This document shows positions 11,201 through 18,986 of a stretch of DNA of 64,000 nt, piece after piece. Location: the NCBI RefSeq assembly GCF_006965485.1, contig NZ_CP041360.1, positions 3,472,001 through 3,536,000 of the forward strand, in the 5' to 3' direction. Each line of letters begins with the position of its first letter. The stretch's first letter is position 1. The translations under genes were made by a program, and so were the position numbers. This DNA comes from Spirosoma sp. KCTC 42546 (GTDB lineage Bacteria > Bacteroidota > Bacteroidia > Cytophagales > Spirosomataceae). Under the pieces are notes generated by a model that did not search any database, had not been told where the DNA came from, and was given only the letters and a program-made list of their open reading frames with translations.

Positions 11201-11989
11201 ATCACCGCACAATCGGGCACGGTCCTGATTTTCGATGAAGTCATCACGGGTTTCCGAACGCACCCTGGTGGAGCACAGGCTCTGTTTGGGATCAAAGCGG
11301 ATCTGGGTTCGTATGGTAAGGTCGTTGGGGCTGGTTTACCCATTGGTGTCATTGCGGGTAAACGCGAGTTTATGGATGCGCTCGATGGTGGCTTCTGGCA
11401 ATATGGCGATACCTCTGTGCCAGAAGTGGGCGTTACGTATTTTGCCGGAACATTTGTTCGACATCCATTAGCCTTAGCTGCGGCCAAAGCATCCTTAACG
11501 CATATGAAGGAAGTAGGGCCAGGTCTACAACAACAATTAACCCAAAAGACCCAATTTCTTGCCGATGGCTTGAACGCTGTGCTTTCAGAAAAGCATCTTC
11601 CCCTCCTTGTAGTAAATTTTGGGTCACTTTGGAAAATAAAATTTAAAGAAGATATAACTTACGGCGAGTTGTTGTTTACCTTAATGCGTAATAAGGGAAT
11701 ACACATCTGGGATGGGTTCCCCTGTTTCCTGACAGAAGCCCATACTGATCAGGAAATTGATACGATAATTCGCCGGTTTACCGAAAGTATTCACGAACTG
11801 ATCGACGCCGGTTTTTTTAAAAATGCTTCAAATACGGTAGTTAGCTCTGAGAAGGTCGGTGCAACGTTTTCTATAGACGTACCCCCTGCTCCGGGTGCCA
11901 GACTGGGTCGGGATCGGGAAGGTAACCCAGCCTGGTTTATCCCTAATCCAGACCAGCCTGGAAAATACCTTCAGGTTGAATTAAATTGA
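5213..11989 (+). CDS. Hybrid NRPS-PKS with aminotransferase (A-PCP-KS-AT-ACP-AMT)
   Basis: A 2258-residue cytoplasmic megasynthase. The adenylation domain (about 15-510) has YTSGSTGKPKG and RTGDLGR. A carrier follows (Ser556 in ELGGNS). The ketosynthase (about 622-1050) has Cys792 in SACSTS, His928 in EAHGT and His967. The acyltransferase (about 1148-1450) has GHSVG (Ser1246) and HAFH (1342-1345), which in this family predicts malonyl-CoA. A second carrier has Ser1589 in GFDSL. The C-terminal class-III PLP aminotransferase (about 1790-2200) has FDEVITGF (Asp2008) and Lys2036. There is no KR, DH or ER and no N-terminal condensation domain. The logic is: load an amino acid, extend by malonate, aminate the beta-keto group. 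The order resembles the MycA/ItuA aminotransferase module of iturins. The next gene follows after five bases. Confidence 0.95.
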   Translation: MSVYDDISRGSHSPQFVHQLVEQVSLENQDRIAVIFGEHELTYDQLNNRAEALAQAILYADPDAEQIGVSTTRNLEMIVSVLAILKSGKAYLPLDPAYPEHRLQQIKADSALRTCLAAAPDELLFDRLGLQVIASDQEYTQPLQTVSRQTTTAYVLYTSGSTGKPKGVCMGHRPLMNLLQWQEKQSNAGLGTRTLQLAPLSFDVSFQEIFATLSTGGTLMLIDETLRLDLNALLRFIDEQAINRLFLPFVALQYLAETAVSTGRFPVHLREIMTAGEQLKITPQLIQFFSALPACVLFNQYGPTECHVITQLALTGDPANWPLLPTIGQVIDNVSLVVVDDNLTILPDGEVGELCFGGACLAEGYLNQPVLTSEKFIELEVPQQGQMRIYRTGDLGRLLPDGAIEFLGRRDDQVKIRGHRVELGEVEVSINQLPGVKQAVIVAREGTDSQKRLVAYLVATNDQVAKSGIRTQLEQQLPDYMMPSAFVWLDELPKTSSGKVDKKQLPAPERKRPELDIAYRKPKSELEQTIARIWIDLLQVDKVGLDDNFFELGGNSLLAQKTVASLKQYEQTLPVTKLYQFPTVAGIAGYLNPLKSQLATRSTNESAKFQTEKESQLTSDNDVAVIGMAGRFPGASTVDALWELLKQGKETTRFFTDSELDASIPASLKHDPLYVKARGVIEQADQFDAQFFGLTPNVAQLMDPQQRVFLEIAWETLEQTGYLPQHYDGCVGVFAGCGNNTYYLNNVLGHKDLIDQVGAFQVMTLNEKDYIASRTAYQLNLKGPAVSVYSACSTSLLAISQAVQSIRNGQCDLALAGGASITTPLNSGHLYQEGAMLSRDGHCRSFDADAQGTVFSDGAGVVLLKNREAALRDGDTIYAVIKGVGVNNDGGGKGSFTAPSAEGQAGAIAMAIADAGIDPATISYVEAHGTATPLGDPIEIDGLTQAFGEQTEKQYCAIGSIKSNMGHLTQAAGVAGLIKTTLALYHKQIPPSINYERSNPAIDFANSPFFVNTKLTDWNVADSTSSERLPRRAGVSSFGVGGTNVHVVLEEFDQQPQVSEAGRPVQLITWSAKTQASLDAYARNLATQLNQPTSLNLADVAFTLQTTRANFKHRRFVVAATQAELVGNLLAEPGKSPTSKPKVADRPDEVAFLFPGQGSQYLNMGRALYENETVFRQAVDACAELLSPYLDTDIRQVMYADLINSEVELRLKNTRYTQPALFVTEYALAQLWMSWGIEPSVFCGHSVGEFVAAHLAGIFSLADALTLIAARGRMVSELPRGSMLSVRKAATAVLAILPSTISMAAINSHTLCVVAGPDEDIADFARLLDEKEIPNQPLVTSHAFHSAMMDPIVGEFEKIVAGVSLNRPKKPIVSTVTGNWLTDTQATDPNYWATHLRATVRFSDALDTIFTFDNPLLLEVGPGHVTATLARQQAGKKPVTVLAGLANQPDVLANCQSVLTTLGQLYLAGLEPDWKAFYTGQQRINVSLPTYAFTRKRCWVDPVVVQAEPPGQYSTNVNQQSLSNGQSYAASSSLENESVSIPLTPEMQSVTMRKDTLLKKINQLLEDASGIELDGISSDTSFLEIGFDSLLLTQVALTLKKEFGIPVTFRQLTSEYTSPEQLVNYLDQTLPVEVQQPAPLSAPMPINQPVVAYNPVSTGSALGNPALDLIAQQLQLLAKQIELLQGGNPVAPLPTAPITPAIPATIKSILASSNGTSNGSSNGHKIADTADLTPEEKVELKKPFGATARIERQASELTTKQQDFLREFTERYNQKTGKSKAYAQEHRAQMADPRVVSGFRPLTKEIVYPLVVNRSKGSRVWDIDGNEYIDALNGFGSNMFGYQPDWVKEALHEQIERGFEVGPQHELAGEVSQLICELTGADRAALCNTGSEAVLGTMRIARTVTGRSLIVAFAGSYHGIVDEVLVRGTKKLKSFPAAPGIMPEAVQNMLILDYGTDESLQIIRERAHELAAVLVEPVQSRRPEFVPIEFLKKVRAITAQSGTVLIFDEVITGFRTHPGGAQALFGIKADLGSYGKVVGAGLPIGVIAGKREFMDALDGGFWQYGDTSVPEVGVTYFAGTFVRHPLALAAAKASLTHMKEVGPGLQQQLTQKTQFLADGLNAVLSEKHLPLLVVNFGSLWKIKFKEDITYGELLFTLMRNKGIHIWDGFPCFLTEAHTDQEIDTIIRRFTESIHELIDAGFFKNASNTVVSSEKVGATFSIDVPPAPGARLGRDREGNPAWFIPNPDQPGKYLQVELN

Positions 11990-11994
11990 CTAGA

Positions 11995-14900
11995 ATGGCG
12001 GAAAGCATTACAAACGTAAATCTGATTGCTGTTGACTTTAATCCGTTTGATGGCCCCGATATTGTGCGGCTTGCGCCAGCCACCGAGCCGCAAACGGAAG
12101 TATGGGCAGCCTGTCAATTAGGTGGCGATGATGCCAGCCGGGCATTTAATGAGTCAGTCTCACTACGGTTTAATGGCTACTTACATAAAAATGCGCTGGA
12201 GCAGGCCTGGCAAGCGCTGGTTCAACGTCACGAAGCGCTGCATTCGGCATTTAGTGCCGATGGAAGGCAGATGTGTGTATTTGGTCAGCTTTCTATTGAT
12301 CTGATCTATCAGGATTGCGCTGACAAAACCCCGGCCGAACAGGAGCAGATCATCAAGGAGTATGTAAAACAGGATGCCCTGTATCTGTTCGATCTTCTGA
12401 ATGGGCCGCTGGCGAAAGTTGGTTTGATCAAGCTTTCCGACACGAGCCATCACTTCACGTTAACAGCGCACCACATTGTGTGCGATGGCTGGTCATTAGG
12501 CATTATGCTACAAGACTTGAGCGCGCTCTATTCGGCTTACGCTCAACATCGTTTGCCTGCTTTGCCCGAGGCACCTACTTATAGCCAGTATGCTGCTGAT
12601 CAGCTTCAGTTTCTGACAACTAAGGAATACCAGGAGATCGAAAAGTTTTGGGTCGATCAGTACAAAGAATCCGTTCCTTTACTCGACTTGCCAACCGATT
12701 TCGCCCGGCCAACCCTTCGTACCTACAAAATTGCCCGCCGGGATTATCCACTTGGCGATACGTTAGGATTGGCAGTCAAAAAGATGGGGGCGAAGGCGGG
12801 CTGTAGTTTCGTTACCACGTTGATGGCCAGTTTTGAGGTATTTCTGTACCGATTGACTGGACAGGACCATATTGTTTTGGGATTACCAACCTCAGGTCAA
12901 TCGGCTACCGGCTATCTGGGTTTGGTTGGCCACTGCGTGAATTTACTGCCACTGCGGAGTTTTCCCCGTTCGGAACTTAGCTTTCTCCAGTTTTTAAAAC
13001 AACGTAAGGAAGATGTGCTCGATGCCTACGAGCATCAGCAACTCACCTTCGGTAGCCTACTGAAGAAAATATCCATTGTCAGAGATCCATCACGAGTCCC
13101 GCTCGTGCCGGTTATTTTCAACGTAGATATGGGGCTGGACGATGGAGTTAATTTCTATGGACTCGATTATCAGCTCATTAGCAACCCCCGGGAATATGGA
13201 GCCGTTGATTTATTCCTGAATATTAGCGGATCGTCATCAACCGCTGAACTGGTGTTGGAGTGGTCTTATAATACGGACTTATTCAAAGAAAGCACAATCG
13301 ACCGGATGATGGGCGAATTTGAAAACGTACTGGAAGCAGTCGTTGCCAATCCATCCATACTGATTGAGGATATCTTGTTAGCTGATCAGTTTGAACAGCT
13401 GCGAAAATTAACCCTTTGGAATAACACCGCGGCCGATTACCCAGGAACCAGTTCGTTACAGGCACTGCTTGATCAAACGGCAGCGAGCCAACCAGATAAA
13501 ACAGCCCTCGTTTTTACGAAGGGCCAAACACTGACTTACCGCGAACTCAATGAACGAGCCAACCAGATAGCCCACGCAATCCTGACGTATGGACTAGGTT
13601 CAGACAAGCAGAAAGCGGTGGTGGGTGTCGTCATGGATCGGTCGCCGGAGTTAGTTATTACCCTGCTGGCTGTTTTAAAAGCAGGCGCAGCCTATGTGCC
13701 TATTGATCCGGAATATCCGCATGATCGGGTTGCATTTATGTTAGCCGACTCATCGGCATCCATGCTCATCACCTCCAAAAAATACCATACAGGTGAACGA
13801 GCCACGTACCAGACTGCCGGACCACTATCCAATCAGCCAACAGTCGTGCTGATTGAACAGGTGCTTGCCGAATTGGAGACATACCCGAAATCTGCCCCCA
13901 ATGTTCCCGTTACGGGCCATGATCTGGCCTATATCCTGTACACGTCTGGATCAACGGGCCAGCCGAAAGGGGTACTTATTGAGCATCATAATCTGGTTAA
14001 TCTGCTTTATAGCATGATTGCCTGGCCAGGCATCACAAAAGATGATGCGTTACTGGCCGTCACTACCGTTTCCTTCGATATTGCTGGCCTTGAATTGTAT
14101 TTGCCTTTATTAGTAGGTGCTACGCTAGTATTGGCAGATGCCGAAATGACCAAGGACGGTCGTGCGTTACTGGAGGCAATACCGAACTGGCAGATCAGTA
14201 TGATTCAGGCTACGCCGGTCACCTACAAAATGATGCTGGCTGCCGGTTGGGAGGAACGTTTGCCCCTGAAAATCCTGTGTTGTGGCGAGCCTATGTCGAA
14301 AGACCTGGCGCAAAAGCTGACAGCCCGTTGCGGCTCACTCTGGAATATGTATGGCCCGACGGAAACCACCATCTATTCGACCGGAAAGCAGATTCTTGCC
14401 AGCGATGAGATTATAACCATTGGCAGACCTATTCAAAATACGCAGGTTTACATCCTCGATGAACATCTGAATCCATTGCCAGAGGGTAGCATCGGCGAAA
14501 TCTACCTGGCTGGTGAAGGTGTAGCGCGAGGGTATCTCAACCGTCCCGAACTTACCCGCGACAAGTTTGTCCCGAATCCGTTTGACAAATCCAGAAAAAG
14601 GATGATGTACCGGACGGGTGATTTGGGCAAGTTTATGGCCGATGGCGAAATTCATTGCCTGGGTCGGATTGACCAGCAGGTGAAAGTCAGAGGATACCGG
14701 ATTGAATTGGGGGAGATTGAACACGCGCTAATCACGCAGCCTGGCATACGCGAAGCGGTTGTTGTGGCTCGTGAAGAACGGCCTGGTGACCAGCGGCTGA
14801 TTGCGTATGTCGTAACGAATCCATTACTGTCTACTGATGCCTTTAGGGGTCAGGTACTTGTATGGCGGACGAAGTTGCAGGAGGTTTTGCCGGTATATAT

Positions 14901-16071
14901 GGTGCCAACAGACTTTGTCAGCCTGCCGCAGTTGCCCATCACCCCAAATGGCAAAATTGACCGTAATGCGTTGCCTAAACCCGCTAGTCTATTGCAAACT
15001 AGCGGAAACGAGACTGAACCGGGTACGGAAACAGAAAAGCTCATTGCTGCAATCTGGAAGGAGGCTTTAGGAATTGACAAAATTGATATTGATGCAGACT
15101 TTTTTGAGTTGGGCGGGCATTCGATGATTGCGGTTCAGGTAATGACCCAACTCGAAAAAGAAACGGGTAAACGCCTGCCTTTATCAACCCTATTAACGTA
15201 CCCTTCCGTTCGTAAACTGGCCCAGCTGGTTCAGGCTGATGCCAAGCCAACTAACTGGAAGTCACTGGTTCCTATACAGCCGGAAGGGCGTAAAGTTCCC
15301 ATCTACATCATTCATGGAATAGGGCTCAATCTGCTTAATTTCAGTAGCTTATTGAGTTATATGGACCCTGAGCAACCGATTTATGGGCTCCAGGCTCGCG
15401 GGTTGGATGGTATTGATGAACCCCTGGACGATATTGGCGAGATTGCAGCTTTCTACCTTACTGAAGTACTTGAGCAAAACCCAACGGGCCCTTATGCTAT
15501 CGCTGGTTATTCGTTTGGTGGGTACGTAGCCCTCGAAATGGCCCGGCAGTTAAAAGCGATGGGCAAAGAAGTAAAAATGCTGGCCATGTTCGATACCAAT
15601 GCACAGGAATCGGATTTGAACCGGTCACTGGCCAGTTGGTTGCAGCGAAAAATTCTTAGACAGTTTCCGAAATTTGTGTGGTTTACGAGTTCGTTAGTAA
15701 GCAAGCCCGGCGCAACGCTCCGTTATCAGCAGGTGTATGTTGAACGGCAGGTGGATCGACTACTCAAGGCGGTGGGTTTACGGGAAAAGCCGAAACCCAA
15801 AGAAGGACTCGACCTCTTTGAGCAGATCATTGAAAAGCATGAATCAGCTTTTGCAAAATATACGATGAAGCCCTACGATGGTATCGTGGATCTGTTTAAA
15901 GCGCAGGTGCGGCTTTATTTTGTTGATGATAACAAGTATCTGGGCTGGAAAAAATATGCCTTAAAAGGAGTACGTGTACACAACGTTCCGGGCGATCACG
16001 AGCTCATGCTGTTGCCTCCTAACGATAAAGAATTTGCTCATTCCCTGCAACGAGCACTGGATAACTCCTAA
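11995..16071 (+). CDS. NRPS module with thioesterase (C-A-PCP-TE)
   Basis: The ATG at 11995 lies five bases after the upstream stop; a TTG at 11986 overlapping that stop is the alternative. The product has 1358 residues. The condensation domain (about 25-450) has the HHxxxDG motif at 159-165. The adenylation domain (about 465-975) has YTSGSTGQPKG and the carrier has Ser1043 in ELGGHS. The alpha/beta-hydrolase thioesterase (about 1100-1358) has Ser1173 in GYSFGG and a likely catalytic His1335 in GDHELM. It should accept the beta-amino acyl chain from the preceding protein, join it to one amino acid and release the product by hydrolysis or cyclisation. It ends at a 42-bp inverted repeat facing a convergent gene. 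Confidence 0.95.
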   Translation: MAESITNVNLIAVDFNPFDGPDIVRLAPATEPQTEVWAACQLGGDDASRAFNESVSLRFNGYLHKNALEQAWQALVQRHEALHSAFSADGRQMCVFGQLSIDLIYQDCADKTPAEQEQIIKEYVKQDALYLFDLLNGPLAKVGLIKLSDTSHHFTLTAHHIVCDGWSLGIMLQDLSALYSAYAQHRLPALPEAPTYSQYAADQLQFLTTKEYQEIEKFWVDQYKESVPLLDLPTDFARPTLRTYKIARRDYPLGDTLGLAVKKMGAKAGCSFVTTLMASFEVFLYRLTGQDHIVLGLPTSGQSATGYLGLVGHCVNLLPLRSFPRSELSFLQFLKQRKEDVLDAYEHQQLTFGSLLKKISIVRDPSRVPLVPVIFNVDMGLDDGVNFYGLDYQLISNPREYGAVDLFLNISGSSSTAELVLEWSYNTDLFKESTIDRMMGEFENVLEAVVANPSILIEDILLADQFEQLRKLTLWNNTAADYPGTSSLQALLDQTAASQPDKTALVFTKGQTLTYRELNERANQIAHAILTYGLGSDKQKAVVGVVMDRSPELVITLLAVLKAGAAYVPIDPEYPHDRVAFMLADSSASMLITSKKYHTGERATYQTAGPLSNQPTVVLIEQVLAELETYPKSAPNVPVTGHDLAYILYTSGSTGQPKGVLIEHHNLVNLLYSMIAWPGITKDDALLAVTTVSFDIAGLELYLPLLVGATLVLADAEMTKDGRALLEAIPNWQISMIQATPVTYKMMLAAGWEERLPLKILCCGEPMSKDLAQKLTARCGSLWNMYGPTETTIYSTGKQILASDEIITIGRPIQNTQVYILDEHLNPLPEGSIGEIYLAGEGVARGYLNRPELTRDKFVPNPFDKSRKRMMYRTGDLGKFMADGEIHCLGRIDQQVKVRGYRIELGEIEHALITQPGIREAVVVAREERPGDQRLIAYVVTNPLLSTDAFRGQVLVWRTKLQEVLPVYMVPTDFVSLPQLPITPNGKIDRNALPKPASLLQTSGNETEPGTETEKLIAAIWKEALGIDKIDIDADFFELGGHSMIAVQVMTQLEKETGKRLPLSTLLTYPSVRKLAQLVQADAKPTNWKSLVPIQPEGRKVPIYIIHGIGLNLLNFSSLLSYMDPEQPIYGLQARGLDGIDEPLDDIGEIAAFYLTEVLEQNPTGPYAIAGYSFGGYVALEMARQLKAMGKEVKMLAMFDTNAQESDLNRSLASWLQRKILRQFPKFVWFTSSLVSKPGATLRYQQVYVERQVDRLLKAVGLREKPKPKEGLDLFEQIIEKHESAFAKYTMKPYDGIVDLFKAQVRLYFVDDNKYLGWKKYALKGVRVHNVPGDHELMLLPPNDKEFAHSLQRALDNS

Positions 16072-16113
16072 GTGTTTAAATGAATAATGGATAATGTACA
16101 ATGAATAATGGAT

Positions 16114-16208
16114 AATGGATAATGTACAATGCATAATGGGTAATGAATAATGTTACTCAGTGATGATAACATTATTCATTACCCATTATGCATTGTACAT
16201 TATCCATT
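16114..16208. terminator. 42-bp perfect inverted repeat in an ATAATG-rich tract
   Basis: The arms 16114-16155 and 16167-16208 are perfectly complementary around an 11-base loop. They lie between the 3' ends of the NRPS gene and the convergent GT2 gene, whose stop codon is inside the right arm. The left side is preceded from about 16079 by imperfect direct copies of the same AATGGATAATGTACAATG unit. It probably serves as a bidirectional terminator. The repetitive composition also suggests a dispersed intergenic repeat. Confidence 0.75.
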
Positions 16209-18811
16209 CACTCCTGAATCGCTTTTGCCTGTTCAGGAGTGAGTACCACTCCTCTAATTTCGGGATAGCGTTCGCTAATGATATCCACCGCATCCCGCAC
16301 CCACACCTGTTCATTGCTGTCTAGTGTTATTGCACCAAAGTGTGTGACTAGAATTGGTTTTTGGCGGATACTGTAGTCGAGATGCAATCGAATTGTATTG
16401 TGAATCAGTTGATATAAGGATGCAAACGAGTGGCTTTGATGATCGACATCGGTAGCAGGGTTATTCATGATTTCAAGACCCAGCCAGTCCACAGAATCAG
16501 TACCCGGATAATGTGAGACAACCGTTGACGGCTGGATAGGGCACCAGACCCAGATCACATTATCAACTTTTTCCTGTTTTATAAATCGCACGATGTATTG
16601 CCAGGCTTGTTTGTAGCGAACCAGCGTACTTTCCTGTCGTGTGCCCCAGCTGTTGGTTGTATCATCGAATTCAGGGGCGAATGAAACTAGAACGGGTTCC
16701 TGATACCGTTTTAACTCGCTGGCCAGCTTCCGTAAACCACCGTTGTACTCGCCTTTCGTAATGTTTCGTAAAAACAATTGCAACTCAGCCTCTGATCGAT
16801 GAGAAGAGGTTCGGGTTTCGGCAAACGAAGGTTCCAGGTAAATAAGTGGCAATTGATTCTGAGATACTGGCCAGTTTGGGGCCATTATAGCACTACCTCC
16901 TTTAGACGAAAATGTCCAGGTCAAATGCTGTGGCGAAATAATCTGATTAGGTAAAGTAATAGGCTTCTCCTGTTTTGCTGCCAACATGGCTGGCTGGCTG
17001 GCTTTTTCAAGCCCATAGTAGAAAGGTTGCGTAGTTGCGTAACGGACTTCACGTGGGAGTGTGGTCGTCTTTTTGCGGCTGGTATAGGCTACCAGGCCAG
17101 TTGTTATGATCAATAAGCCACCAAACAATGGAATAGCAGAAAGCCGTATCCAACTGTACAGACCGTAGCGAATCTGCCAAACCGCAATTCGAAGTGGCCA
17201 GACAATTGGCTTTTGGAAAGACATCTTTGCAATCCAGTTTTTTATACTGCCTAATACTTTTTCCTGCCCGATAAGCACATTCAGGCTCAGTATATACGCA
17301 TTCAATATGGCAAACGTGATCATTAACTCTGAGTAAATATTGCTGACAGCAAACCGCCCATAATGATAGGTACTATAGCCTATGGCAACTACCGTTATCA
17401 GCAGTAGTAACAGATTGGGCAGACAAAGAATGAAGTTATTTTGGGGCTTATCGCGCTTGGGCGTAGGCAGATAGGGAACCTCTACCCGGAAAATGGTATA
17501 AATAAACCCTAAGAAATAAACCCACCAGGTACCACTGCTAAGCACCCCTCCGAGCGTATGAAAACCTGCTTCATGTTTTTCGATAAGCCAGCGTTGCGCA
17601 TATTGCCGAATCAAAAAAGCAGTTATCAACAGAGGAGCATAGGCAGTACCGAAGACGAGCAGGTCTAACTTAAGCGGAAGCCTCATGGTTACCAGCGAGA
17701 TTATTGGGATGAGGATGTCAATTAGTTGAACAATACCCAGTAAATAATATAGCGGCATGGTGAGGTAATGCAGGCGTTGGCGCCACGACAATTGACCAAA
17801 AACGCTGGGGTAGGTAGTCACCAGGAGTTCAAACGTTCCCCGTGCCCATTTGAGTTGTTGTTTGTAATACGCCGACAACGTTGCCGGCACCAAACCGTAA
17901 GAAAGCGGGAGCGGCACATAGGCCGACCTCCAGCCTTTTGCGTGGAGTTGCATGGCCGTATGCATGTCTTCGGAGAGCCCGGCAGCATGCCCCCCAATCG
18001 AATCGAGGGCGGCCCGTCGAAACGTACAGTTGGCCCCAATAGCCTGAGCCGTTCCGTACGTTCCCATGCAGGTCATCATCGGCCCGTAAAACGTATAGGT
18101 TTGCTCGGCAGCGCCAAACGCAACTAAGCTTTCCCGATAATTATAATAGGCCTGTACACATTGCACAAACCCAACAGTAGGATCTTCAAAATAGGGGAGA
18201 ACATGATCCAGAAAATCAGGTACCGCCACATGGTCGGGGTCCAGGATCACACATATGTCGCCGGTAGCCAGTTGCAGCGCATTATTGATGTTGCCTGCTT
18301 TAGCGTCTTTTTTATCCGTGCGCGTTACGTGTCGGATACCCATTTGCTCACAAACCTGACGCAGATACGGGTCATCGGCCTCGTCGCATAGATAAGTCGT
18401 ATGCGGATAAGGAATAGCCTGAATTGCCCGTAACGAATTCAACACCATTTCGTAAGGTTCACCTGGGCAGAAGGTTGTGAATATATCAACGCTCCAGATG
18501 CGTGTGACTGCCGGAGGAGTCGCGGGAACCACATTCCAGTAGTGATACCATTCGTGAAGTAAGCGTAGCAGTTTGAAGGTAACCGATACGGTTAGCATGG
18601 CAAACAGCCAGGAATAGCCCCGATTCTCCGGTTTCAGGTAGACCCATAAAAAAGCTACTATAAATAATAAGCCAACCGAAATGAGTATGCGTATCGGTCG
18701 TTTATCGCTCTTTTTAAACGAGAAGTTATAGGCTTCGTTGGGCGAAGGTTGCGTAAAAAGTTGCCAGTTCATTATGGGTGAGTATGTGCTGTACAGTAGC
18801 CTCATCAGCAT
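16208..18811 (-). CDS. BcsA-like GT2 synthase fused to a GH26-like domain
   Basis: An 867-residue membrane protein. Two TM helices (about 41-80) precede a GT2 domain with DPD (191-193), ED (281-282) and QQLKW (318-322, QxxRW type); about six further helices follow to residue 575. The C-terminal 250 residues look like a GH26 TIM barrel, probably outside the membrane: Glu714 in APEFDD matches the acid/base position, and VIWVWCP and DWLGLE are family-like. The nucleophile position appears to be His824 (THFG instead of an EFG-type motif), so hydrolysis is doubtful. ATG codons at 18805 and 18772 are possible alternative starts. It is convergent with the NRPS genes. It likely makes a beta-glycan, with the pseudo-hydrolase guiding or binding the chain. 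Confidence 0.85.
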   Translation of the reverse strand: MLMRLLYSTYSPIMNWQLFTQPSPNEAYNFSFKKSDKRPIRILISVGLLFIVAFLWVYLKPENRGYSWLFAMLTVSVTFKLLRLLHEWYHYWNVVPATPPAVTRIWSVDIFTTFCPGEPYEMVLNSLRAIQAIPYPHTTYLCDEADDPYLRQVCEQMGIRHVTRTDKKDAKAGNINNALQLATGDICVILDPDHVAVPDFLDHVLPYFEDPTVGFVQCVQAYYNYRESLVAFGAAEQTYTFYGPMMTCMGTYGTAQAIGANCTFRRAALDSIGGHAAGLSEDMHTAMQLHAKGWRSAYVPLPLSYGLVPATLSAYYKQQLKWARGTFELLVTTYPSVFGQLSWRQRLHYLTMPLYYLLGIVQLIDILIPIISLVTMRLPLKLDLLVFGTAYAPLLITAFLIRQYAQRWLIEKHEAGFHTLGGVLSSGTWWVYFLGFIYTIFRVEVPYLPTPKRDKPQNNFILCLPNLLLLLITVVAIGYSTYHYGRFAVSNIYSELMITFAILNAYILSLNVLIGQEKVLGSIKNWIAKMSFQKPIVWPLRIAVWQIRYGLYSWIRLSAIPLFGGLLIITTGLVAYTSRKKTTTLPREVRYATTQPFYYGLEKASQPAMLAAKQEKPITLPNQIISPQHLTWTFSSKGGSAIMAPNWPVSQNQLPLIYLEPSFAETRTSSHRSEAELQLFLRNITKGEYNGGLRKLASELKRYQEPVLVSFAPEFDDTTNSWGTRQESTLVRYKQAWQYIVRFIKQEKVDNVIWVWCPIQPSTVVSHYPGTDSVDWLGLEIMNNPATDVDHQSHSFASLYQLIHNTIRLHLDYSIRQKPILVTHFGAITLDSNEQVWVRDAVDIISERYPEIRGVVLTPEQAKAIQE

Positions 18812-18986
18812 ACTTAAGTGTACGGGTCATTTTTTTTGACTTCGAAAAGCTGAAGTGGTCAAAATAAATGACTCGTAAATCTTTTAAAAGGTACTTATAT
18901 GAATAATTCTTCTACTAAAACCTTGGAAAGGAAACTTATATTGGGCATTATTTGGATGGGTTCCTTCACCAGTTTGTTCTCACTAC

